Assembly: GCA_016765495.1 (NCBI GenBank)
Contig: JAESPV010000007.1
Coordinates: 59,036 to 123,035, forward strand
DNA length: 64,000 nt
Direction: 5' to 3'
From: Desulfocapsa sp.
GTDB lineage: Bacteria; Desulfobacterota; Desulfobulbia; Desulfobulbales; Desulfocapsaceae
Part shown: positions 57,074 through 64,000 of the stretch, in pieces
How the letters are laid out: each line of letters begins with the position of its first letter
How positions within the stretch are numbered: position 1 is the stretch's first letter
Notes under the pieces: generated by a model
What the model saw: only the letters and a program-made list of their open reading frames with translations
The model's database searches: none
What the model was told of the DNA's origin: nothing
Program-made: the position numbers and the translations under genes

Positions 57074-60000
57074 TTAAAAGCTAAACACCAGCCCAAGTGT
57101 CGCCTGTGAATTTGTTGTGGATCCGCTCCCCATGACATTATCAACCTGCAAAACCCGGCCATCCAGTCTCAGTCCAAAAGAATTATTCAGTTTTAAAGTT
57201 GCACCAACACTGCCTTGATAGGCGAAAGCTTCATCGTCATTGCCAAATCCTCTGAAAAATACATATCCGGCACCAGCGGATACATAAGGGGTCAGTTGGC
57301 CATATCTCGTGTTAGCGGTGGTAATATCGTAACGTGCACTCAGCAATGTCTGAATCATGTTGCCCGAATTGCCTGAAGTTGTTTCTGTTAATGTAATACC
57401 AACTTCAGCTTCCAGATACAGCTGCTTGAGCAGTGCCACGTTAAAACGGCCGCCAAACACTATATTATCATCTAACCCTAAGGCACTATCGAAAAAAGAT
57501 ATGCCCACAAACGGTACTAATTCATAAACACCGCCACCAAGGTTTACTATTTTTTCAAAACCACCCTCTTCATCAACAAAAGTCACAGTGGGCTTTCTGC
57601 CGTTTTCAGAATAACGCACTTGCTGTAAATAGGTGCCGTTGTTGAGATCCTGCAAACTGCCATCTAAATTACCACCTTGGATAGTGACTTTATACCGATG
57701 CGCAAACCCCGGACCAACATAGTTGCCCTTTTGGTCGCGTGGCAGAAAATAAACAGATAAAACCTGCCAACCATCAATAACCGATCCGCTAAGTGAAGTT
57801 ACCTCAGAATTATCCTCATCAGGCAGAATCCCCACAAATTGTGAGAGCATGCGGGTACGCGAAAACTTTAAGCCATCACTGGTTGTTCCACGTACATGAA
57901 ATCGAAAAGTGTAACTGCCTTCTAAATCCGTATTTGCATAACTTAGGCCATACATTCCATCATTTGCTATTGAATCGCCATGGCTACCGTCGTCATAGAG
58001 TTTTAAACCGGGAAGAGTATCCTGATCCAGACCATCTTTTTCGCAGCGATTGAAATGATACTCTGCCAAGGCATAACGACCAGGGATAGGATCATTACTG
58101 CCAGTTACTGAAACAGTACTTGTAAAAGCATTCTCTCTTGTGGGAGTTTTGGCAGGCAAACAACCGGGAACATTTGTCAATCCATAACATGACAATCTGA
58201 TATCATCATCTTCATCAGAGGGTAGTTGGGGATTTTTTTTCTCACAATTCTGTTGTACAGTTGACAGATAATTCCCCAGGCCCTCACCTGGCTTCGCGAC
58301 TTCCACGCTGACTTCAGCGCCAAGCAACGGACTTGCCATATCTTTTAAGTTTACCTCTAAAAGAAGTGACTCACCTGCATTATATGGTTTCTGCTCAACT
58401 AAAAAACGGGCCATGACCCTGAGATCAGCCAGTACATATTCATTGTCTGGAGCTGTGCCACCGCTGGCACCATCAATTTCCCAGCTACCGCTCAAGTCAT
58501 CACCTGGTGAATCAGGATTAATATATACAGAAGCTGCGTACCCAATATGAGTATTCTCATAATGTGCAACAGGTGTCATTGAAATAAAATTCCGTTTCAC
58601 CACCAATTGGGACGCATCACTGGCAGTGTTCCAGACACCGATAAACACCAATTTATCTGGTGCACCGGCATTGTAAAAACCACCGACTTCTCCCACCTGA
58701 TTGATAGCTAATGGTGCCTGCAAAGCTTCTAGATAGGCACGTAATAAATCATCAAAAGCATCCGTTTGATTATACTTTGCTTCATGGGTATAGGCTATAC
58801 CTCCATTAAAGGCCGTTGCGATATTAGCTAGTAAAGTGGTATCGGCAATTCCGTCCGGTCCAATGGAAATAGTACGCACCTGTGAAAACGCTTTCTCAGC
58901 GGCCGTATGGTCGGAAGCCGGGTTGTAAGGCACGTGGGCCGGGGGCATATTATGCAGACCATCACTTAACAAGATAGCAATCCGGTCTTCTTTAATGCGA
59001 TCAGCAGGAAGAGGATTTACAAAGCTTAATTGATCATTCAAAGCAAATTCTACGCCACGCCTTATTGGAGTGCAATTATTGCCGGCAGGATCTGCAGAGT
59101 TACCGGAAGTCAATGAGCTGGTACCAGTAGGCGGGTTTGAAACATCTACCAACGCTGTTCCGGCACCGATACCCGGCACAGAGCCAGTAGTGTCCCCGGT
59201 TGCGTTGTTTCCGCTGCATGACCAGGAATATTGAGCTATGCTGATTTCATCATCAAACATATTATACGGATCTTTAAACAGGCCAAGAGTGGCAGAAAAC
59301 AAATCAGCTGCCCGCTTGGCTCTTGTCCAGCGATTATCCGTTCCACTATCCATTGCAAGCATACTTCCTGAGTTGTCAAGCGTTACTGCGTACTTAACTG
59401 GATATCGTAGTTTTAAATTAGCCCAGTCAGCGGCATTGACATTGTTTAAGTTACAATCAAGTGACGTTGTAGGAGAGCAGGCATTATTGAAGGGATAGCT
59501 TGCCTGCGGAGCAGGAGCACCACCTGAACCATCTGCATTAGTAATAGCATTGGCGCCATCGGATTTTGCAGTTATAAGTAGCCCCACAACCTGGGGAAAA
59601 TAGCCCCAACCCAAATCAGCAGGAGTTAATACCAACTCACCGGCCCAGCCGCTCTGTAAACCTGAATCAGCCGTACTATATTCACCGGCATGGTCAGCAA
59701 TAACCTGAGCGTTGCTTATGGAGATCTGAGAACCGGTGGAGAAGAGCCCTCCACTACGACTTATTCGTTCGATTGAACATGACCCAGGCGCACCACAACT
59801 AGTCCGTCTTATACGCAACATAACGTCCTCTGCGGCACTATCACTGATACCGCTGCCATGATTATGTAAGCGATCAAAAACAAACTCAATACTATCGCCA
59901 CTATTATTTGACGTGTCGTGCACGGAATAATAGATTCGCAATTCTTCATCTCCGCTGCCGCTGCGGTAACGTTTCATAAAGACCTTGGCTTCCATATACA

Positions 60001-60211
60001 AAGAGCCACCTAGCTCCACCATTTCCGCTGAGCTGTATTGTGTGCCACCAGTATTCACACCATCAGCAGTAAATGTAATGCTGTTATCCCGCATTACTGT
60101 GTGATTAGTGTTGACATCAGTGGGATTGGTGGTGGCAAAGGAAATCTTGGCAAATAATAACAAACTAAATAACACAAAATACCAACATCCCTGTCTGGTT
60201 TTGTTTCGCAT
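57074..60211 (-). CDS. von Willebrand A domain protein fused to an outer-membrane beta-barrel
   Basis: 1045 residues. A signal peptide (about 10-26) is followed by a beta-rich N-terminal domain, then a VWA domain whose metal site DNSGS is at 279-283 (YAVTLDNSGSML) with AILLSDGLHNM near 410. The middle (about 500-850) is a run of Ig-like domains of PilY1/TadG flavour, with a Cys-rich insert. The last ~155 residues form an OmpA/OMP-like eight-strand barrel (FNVALLKQLYLEAEVGI, QLTPYVSAGAGYVFF, FGLRLDGRVLQ), ending in the outer-membrane terminal Phe (LGLVFSF). It should anchor in the outer membrane and expose the VWA part. AAGGAGA precedes the start. Sits between the DUF6519-like and LREFGLFG-HhH genes. 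Confidence 0.88.
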   Translation of the reverse strand: MRNKTRQGCWYFVLFSLLLFAKISFATTNPTDVNTNHTVMRDNSITFTADGVNTGGTQYSSAEMVELGGSLYMEAKVFMKRYRSGSGDEELRIYYSVHDTSNNSGDSIEFVFDRLHNHGSGISDSAAEDVMLRIRRTSCGAPGSCSIERISRSGGLFSTGSQISISNAQVIADHAGEYSTADSGLQSGWAGELVLTPADLGWGYFPQVVGLLITAKSDGANAITNADGSGGAPAPQASYPFNNACSPTTSLDCNLNNVNAADWANLKLRYPVKYAVTLDNSGSMLAMDSGTDNRWTRAKRAADLFSATLGLFKDPYNMFDDEISIAQYSWSCSGNNATGDTTGSVPGIGAGTALVDVSNPPTGTSSLTSGNSADPAGNNCTPIRRGVEFALNDQLSFVNPLPADRIKEDRIAILLSDGLHNMPPAHVPYNPASDHTAAEKAFSQVRTISIGPDGIADTTLLANIATAFNGGIAYTHEAKYNQTDAFDDLLRAYLEALQAPLAINQVGEVGGFYNAGAPDKLVFIGVWNTASDASQLVVKRNFISMTPVAHYENTHIGYAASVYINPDSPGDDLSGSWEIDGASGGTAPDNEYVLADLRVMARFLVEQKPYNAGESLLLEVNLKDMASPLLGAEVSVEVAKPGEGLGNYLSTVQQNCEKKNPQLPSDEDDDIRLSCYGLTNVPGCLPAKTPTRENAFTSTVSVTGSNDPIPGRYALAEYHFNRCEKDGLDQDTLPGLKLYDDGSHGDSIANDGMYGLSYANTDLEGSYTFRFHVRGTTSDGLKFSRTRMLSQFVGILPDEDNSEVTSLSGSVIDGWQVLSVYFLPRDQKGNYVGPGFAHRYKVTIQGGNLDGSLQDLNNGTYLQQVRYSENGRKPTVTFVDEEGGFEKIVNLGGGVYELVPFVGISFFDSALGLDDNIVFGGRFNVALLKQLYLEAEVGITLTETTSGNSGNMIQTLLSARYDITTANTRYGQLTPYVSAGAGYVFFRGFGNDDEAFAYQGSVGATLKLNNSFGLRLDGRVLQVDNVMGSGSTTNSQATLGLVFSF

Positions 60212-60244
60212 CTCTTTCTCCTTGTTTGGTGAATATCCAATTTC

Positions 60245-62203
60245 TTAAGGTGTCATACCTACGACAATGGGCAATTCGATTAATTTCGTCTTACCGGCCA
60301 TCACCGGTGCCCCATCAGAATGAGTTAAAGTGGCAGTGATGATCAAAGTGAAGTTAATGTCCTCTGAGACACCACTTAGACTCGGCGCAAAAATGGTTAT
60401 AGTGACGGGTTGATCAGCATCGGATACAACAAGATTCGACTGTTCCTGTGGCGACGGGGGCAACCAGGCCCCTGGGTTCACACCAGCTGGCGATGTTGGC
60501 GGCCATTGTAACTCATGATTTAAGCGGAAGGTATGTTCCTGGCCCGTAACGCCACCGCCGCTACTGTTAACCAGGGTAAAATTCACATCGTATGTTTTGT
60601 TTTCAATTTGGGCGCGTGAGATAATCAATACGCCACCTGATAATGGAACATTTCCACTGTAATAGAAAAAGGTCGCTCCTGGCGGAGGAGAACCAATAGT
60701 AAATGTCTCCGCCGGAAGTACGGACTTTATACTCGAACGTCGATGCGCACGGGCAATCAAATTGACTTGCGCTATTTCACCATTGGCCAGGCTATCATCC
60801 GGATCAACGCTCATGACCACCTCTTCACTCTGACCAGGTGCCAGAGTAACGCTGCTTTTGTCCAAAGTAATCGCCCATCTCACATCACTGCCATAGGCTT
60901 CCAGGTCAAACTGCTCTGCTGTGGTGGGAATCTGCAAGTCACTTTCTACCCGATAGGTTATTGTAAAACCGGTTAATGGATCTATTGCGGTTGAAGGAGC
61001 TACTTCTTTCATACTGACAAGCACATCTCCTTCGGGCAAATTCCCGGTGCTTAAACTCAAATACTCAATTAATGCCTCTTGTTCCTTAACAGTAGTAAGA
61101 AAATCCTGGTCATTGATTGCCGGTTGAATCCCACCTATATTTTTCCCCGAATCACCATTGATATAGGATTCATATAATTTATAGATATCCGGATCCCCAC
61201 TGCTAATGGAACGTAATGCCGTAATCATTCGTTTTTGTGCATTCACCAGACTTTGCATGACTTTCAACCCGTCGCTGTTATCCAGGTTTAAAGTGTCACT
61301 ATTCACCTCGGCTGCTGAGGTAAAATAATACAAATCATTAAAGGCGTTTTGGTAAATAATGAACACATTTAAGCCGGATGTACCACCAACTGGAAATAAA
61401 ATATTTTCCTGCCAGATTCTCAACACACTACGCAATTCAGACAGCATGGAAGAAAAGCGTTCCGGGCCGAGTTCTTCGCTCCCGCGCTTGATGTACATAG
61501 GAGCCTTTACAGCATCGGCTAGCGTCAACCCCATTCGTCGTAAATCCATACTCATATAGGGCTGAATACGTATGCTGTCGCTGCGGAAAAGTTTTGCCAG
61601 AGGTAAGTATTTATGGCCACTTTCATTTAAAATGAGATTATCGAAATCCGTCTCATTTTCCGCCACCCACACAGTCCAGCGCCGTTCCTGACGCAAAGCA
61701 GTTTCCACTCCAATAGTAGCATTCACTAATCGGGCATCGCTGTAATCACCGCTATTAGCACTGGTTTCCTGCTCCCATACATCGAGATAGACTATATCTG
61801 TCCGATCTCCTGATGGCGTTGTTAAATCAGTACCCGTTGAAACACCATTGCTATCCAGAAATCTGGGCTGTTGTGAATACTGGATACGTTGTGGATTGAA
61901 TACCTGCCAGCCCCCAAGCATTACTACACCAGCTTCGATGGCGAAGTCATTATCCACCTCTATTGACGATATCGCAAATCCTTGACCTTTCCCCGGTACT
62001 CCATTGCCAATCACATCGCGAAGAAGCAATTCAATTGTATGCATGGGTATATCAACAATTTCATTCAAATCTGAATCAAGCACCGGCACACCCTGCTGCA
62101 TCCTGACGCCAACATAATGCCTTGGGTTTACAACCGTTTCCTTAGTAACAAATTGATGCATTACATTGGTCAACTTGAATGTATCTCTTGAAAAATCACT
62201 CAT
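60245..62203 (-). CDS. DUF6519-like phage-tail-associated protein
   Basis: 652 residues, no signal peptide. The opening MSDFSRDTFKL and the segment HYVGVRMQQGVPVLDSDLNE match the SRDTF...HYxxVxMQQGRVxLDADWNE start of DUF6519 proteins, which I recall from actinobacterial and myxobacterial phage-tail-like (contractile) gene clusters. The middle is helical (LLSELRSVLRIWQENILF ... NAQKRMITALRSISS), and the C-terminal ~250 residues form beta-sandwich domains (WAITLDKSSVTLAPGQSEEVVMSVDPDD). It may be a tail fibre or baseplate-associated adaptor. GGGGGAAA precedes the ATG. It is 16 bases downstream of the LREFGLFG paralog gene. Confidence 0.75.
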   Translation of the reverse strand: MSDFSRDTFKLTNVMHQFVTKETVVNPRHYVGVRMQQGVPVLDSDLNEIVDIPMHTIELLLRDVIGNGVPGKGQGFAISSIEVDNDFAIEAGVVMLGGWQVFNPQRIQYSQQPRFLDSNGVSTGTDLTTPSGDRTDIVYLDVWEQETSANSGDYSDARLVNATIGVETALRQERRWTVWVAENETDFDNLILNESGHKYLPLAKLFRSDSIRIQPYMSMDLRRMGLTLADAVKAPMYIKRGSEELGPERFSSMLSELRSVLRIWQENILFPVGGTSGLNVFIIYQNAFNDLYYFTSAAEVNSDTLNLDNSDGLKVMQSLVNAQKRMITALRSISSGDPDIYKLYESYINGDSGKNIGGIQPAINDQDFLTTVKEQEALIEYLSLSTGNLPEGDVLVSMKEVAPSTAIDPLTGFTITYRVESDLQIPTTAEQFDLEAYGSDVRWAITLDKSSVTLAPGQSEEVVMSVDPDDSLANGEIAQVNLIARAHRRSSIKSVLPAETFTIGSPPPGATFFYYSGNVPLSGGVLIISRAQIENKTYDVNFTLVNSSGGGVTGQEHTFRLNHELQWPPTSPAGVNPGAWLPPSPQEQSNLVVSDADQPVTITIFAPSLSGVSEDINFTLIITATLTHSDGAPVMAGKTKLIELPIVVGMTP

Positions 62204-62219
62204 CGCGCGATTTCCCCCA

Positions 62220-62744
62220 TTAAAAAATTAAATGAATTGTTCTGTCCAAAATATCAGCCGCCTGTTTATGAATAACCGGATGACGAACATAATCGATCAT
62301 GTACTCCTCTGTTCCAAACAGGCCAAAAAGTCCAAACTCCCGTAACGGGTACGACGTTTTTCCGCTTGGAATTGGCGGAGTACCAGCGTCAAAGGTAAGT
62401 GTAATTCTTAATCGCTGTGTTGGGCCTGGAGTACTCTTTCCCGTAGCATCCAGGTATTCTATCTGGCTAGATCCTATCGGTATATCAATTGGACTGGGAT
62501 CGGTAAGTTGTTCAATAATTCTTGTCGGAGACTCCGGGGAGATACTGTCCCAACTTTCAAGCCCCCTTCCCACCTTTAATGTTTGTATTCCGATTGAAGT
62601 ATCACCCTTCATAAAAGCGGCCAACAGGTAGCGGCAACGATCAACAATGATATTAGAACTCCAGCCAAAATCTATGACCCGATTTCCAGCACGAACTAGG
62701 CGATCTTGATAAATCCCCTTTGGCAATATACGTTGCAATGTCAT
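62220..62744 (-). CDS. LREFGLFG-family tail-like protein (short paralog)
   Basis: 174 residues, equivalent to the N-terminal half of the protein at 56078-57031: RCRYLLAAFMKGD, LKVGRGLESWDS, RLRITLTFDAG and YPLREFGLFGLFG...YMIDYVRHPV. No helix-hairpin-helix tail. This arrangement resembles phage tail-fibre N-terminal or baseplate modules where an 'LREFGLF' turn is recurrent. GGAGGA precedes ATG 62744. It lies between the beta-propeller-like gene and the DUF6519-like gene and is probably cotranslated with both. Confidence 0.78.
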   Translation of the reverse strand: MTLQRILPKGIYQDRLVRAGNRVIDFGWSSNIIVDRCRYLLAAFMKGDTSIGIQTLKVGRGLESWDSISPESPTRIIEQLTDPSPIDIPIGSSQIEYLDATGKSTPGPTQRLRITLTFDAGTPPIPSGKTSYPLREFGLFGLFGTEEYMIDYVRHPVIHKQAADILDRTIHLIF

Positions 62745-62770
62745 GAATACACATCCTCCTACTCAATGTG

Positions 62771-64000
62771 TCAGGAGATATCTTCTCCTGGACCTGGGAT
62801 TACTTCTTCTACAGTGCTAGTCAGAATATCACTGTGTGACTCATTGATGAAGCTCGACCCCTCTGACAATGGCAAGCCATAGCTATAGACCCATTCCCTA
62901 TGCACATCCTGTTTTGTAATAAAAACTGCCCGGTCAGTAATAGGTATAAATTCACTTAAAACCTTCTCAATACGCTTAATCCCTGCCTCAACCTGTTCTT
63001 TATCCATTGTATTGTTTTCCAGATAAAGACCGATGGTATCGCGAGCATACCAAGCATCATTAGTTTTTCTCACATCATAGGTATACGCTTGAAAATCCCC
63101 AAACTTCTGACGGAGGCTAATTTTATCACTATTTCTTGTATCAACTGTGGTGCATCCGGAATAGCGAAAATCCCGTGTTTCTGTTGCGTTATAGACTTCA
63201 CTACGATATGTCACACTTGCATTGGAATGATGTATGAGCATCAGACTGGTATTATTGATGGACAGAGGGAAAGGATCACGCTGAGAATGTGGCCCACCTG
63301 TCACCTGATTCGCATTTGCCGCATCATTTGTCTCAATATCATCGAGTGTATCACCCCATATTGACCAGCTGCCATTTCTGTTTGAACTCCAGAAGAGTTC
63401 GACGTTCCCACTCCTCACCAGAGCAGCTGGTTCACGGTCATGATACAATGCATCAGTTGGATCTTTCGGCAGGGTCTGGACAGCTCCCCAATCAGATACA
63501 GTCGGGTCAAGCCCCTGTTTAAATCGATATACGATTACCCAGCGTTTTCTGTCCGGATCGCTACTTGCTTCTTTTCTTGACCAGAAAATATAAATGGGCT
63601 GTGTCACATCACCTGAGTGAAAGAGGACAAAAGGATCTTCCATGAAATTTCCATCCATTGGAAAATCTGCCGGAGTGGATAGTTGCCAGACTGTGCCATC
63701 ATGTCTGTTATATTTCATCTGCCAGAGATCGGCTTGACGTTCAAGCCAGAATAGCCACACACCTCCAGAGCTATCTGACATGACCAGAGGCCTCTTACGT
63801 TCTGCATCAATTCCTGCAAAAGGGGCATCATTCTCCGGCGACCATATCTGGTCAACCATGGACCTGGATTCGATACTCCAGGTATTATTTTTTTCACTGT
63901 ATGTACTCCAGAAAAGCCAGAGTTTGTCGCTCTGCATGGCAGCAGTGGGGTGTTTATCAATACTCAGACGATTTGTAATCGGTTTACTCGGCGACCACCC
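62771..64000 (-). CDS. Beta-propeller-like repeat protein, partial (5' end beyond window)
   Basis: At least 409 codons, open to the right edge. The segment VWLFW..., IYIFWSRK, VELFWSS..., with WSPENDAPF and WSIW..., gives about six imperfect repeats of W(L/I)FW(S/L)xRxxxxWxI, the look of a YVTN/NHL-type or sialidase-like beta-propeller used for binding. The C-terminal ~120 residues (EVYNATETRDFRYSG..., DTIGLYLENNTMDKEQVEAGIKRIEKVLSEFIPITDRAVF) form a different, helical domain and end in an acidic tail. It would be the most upstream visible gene of the train and may recognise a target surface. Confidence 0.75.
   Translation of the reverse strand, partial: GWSPSKPITNRLSIDKHPTAAMQSDKLWLFWSTYSEKNNTWSIESRSMVDQIWSPENDAPFAGIDAERKRPLVMSDSSGGVWLFWLERQADLWQMKYNRHDGTVWQLSTPADFPMDGNFMEDPFVLFHSGDVTQPIYIFWSRKEASSDPDRKRWVIVYRFKQGLDPTVSDWGAVQTLPKDPTDALYHDREPAALVRSGNVELFWSSNRNGSWSIWGDTLDDIETNDAANANQVTGGPHSQRDPFPLSINNTSLMLIHHSNASVTYRSEVYNATETRDFRYSGCTTVDTRNSDKISLRQKFGDFQAYTYDVRKTNDAWYARDTIGLYLENNTMDKEQVEAGIKRIEKVLSEFIPITDRAVFITKQDVHREWVYSYGLPLSEGSSFINESHSDILTSTVEEVIPGPGEDIS

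Overview
The window looks like chromosome from a Gram-negative, anaerobic, respiratory bacterium, most plausibly a Desulfobacterota (Desulfobulbia-type) sulfur-cycling organism. The signs are a tetraheme class III-like cytochrome c, a selenocysteine-insertion gene (selA), system II cytochrome c biogenesis (ResB/CcsA), a FolE2-family gene, a full beta-oxidation plus TCA block, and many sensory proteins. No dsr, apr or 16S gene is present, so the lineage is inferred. No tRNA, rRNA or CRISPR array was found.

Layout. 1-8.3 kb: a GGDEF-like protein (cut by the left edge) coupled to selA, a tandem universal stress protein, a periplasmic M16 protease, an odd short-chain dehydrogenase, a small hypothetical protein and rpmB. 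8.9-11.8 kb: resB, ccsA and a tetraheme cytochrome, a cytochrome c assembly/electron-transfer group with a long palindrome between resB and ccsA. 11.9-20.2 kb: a long minus-strand housekeeping run, in transcription order purA, rpoZ, dnaJ, moaC, dksA, galT, a response regulator, a FolE2-like protein without its metal-site signatures, and glyS. 20.5-21.8 kb: tatA/B-tatC with a recognisable promoter. 21.8-24.3 kb: a minus-strand group of a 38-residue ORF, a deaminase, a radical SAM protein and a methyltransferase. 25.4-27.9 kb: a MerA/Lpd-like flavoprotein, a TVP38 membrane protein and a truncated DUF547 gene.

28-45.5 kb: a plus-strand block that would activate fatty acids (acyl-CoA ligase), run beta-oxidation (acyl-CoA dehydrogenase, FadJ-type bifunctional enzyme, thiolase) and feed acetyl-CoA into the TCA cycle (citrate synthase, aconitase, with fumarase just beyond on the other strand). 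It also holds an acyltransferase-hydrolase fusion, a CheD-HDOD fusion and a sensor kinase. 45.6-50.3 kb: fumC, eno and a second MerA/Lpd-like paralog with a Cys-rich tail. 50.3-53.8 kb: a scarred region with a tandem repeat, several inverted repeats, an IS110-like transposase remnant and a chemoreceptor gene flanked by inverted copies of a ~65-bp sequence.

53.8-64 kb: the most unusual part. It is one minus-strand gene train entering from beyond the right edge and ending at a hairpin terminator at about 53.77 kb. It encodes a beta-propeller-like protein, two paralogous 'LREFGLFG' proteins (one with a helix-hairpin-helix-like tail), a DUF6519-like protein, a von Willebrand A plus outer-membrane beta-barrel fusion, a conserved unknown, and a leaderless zinc metalloprotease. 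I read this as the accessory/effector end of a phage-tail-like or contractile-injection-like system, or a related undescribed surface system. The core structural genes, if any, would lie to the right of the window.

A family of short palindromic repeats (about 52-70 bp, ends GGAACGTACACTAA...) lies in intergenic gaps between 14.0 and 24.4 kb.
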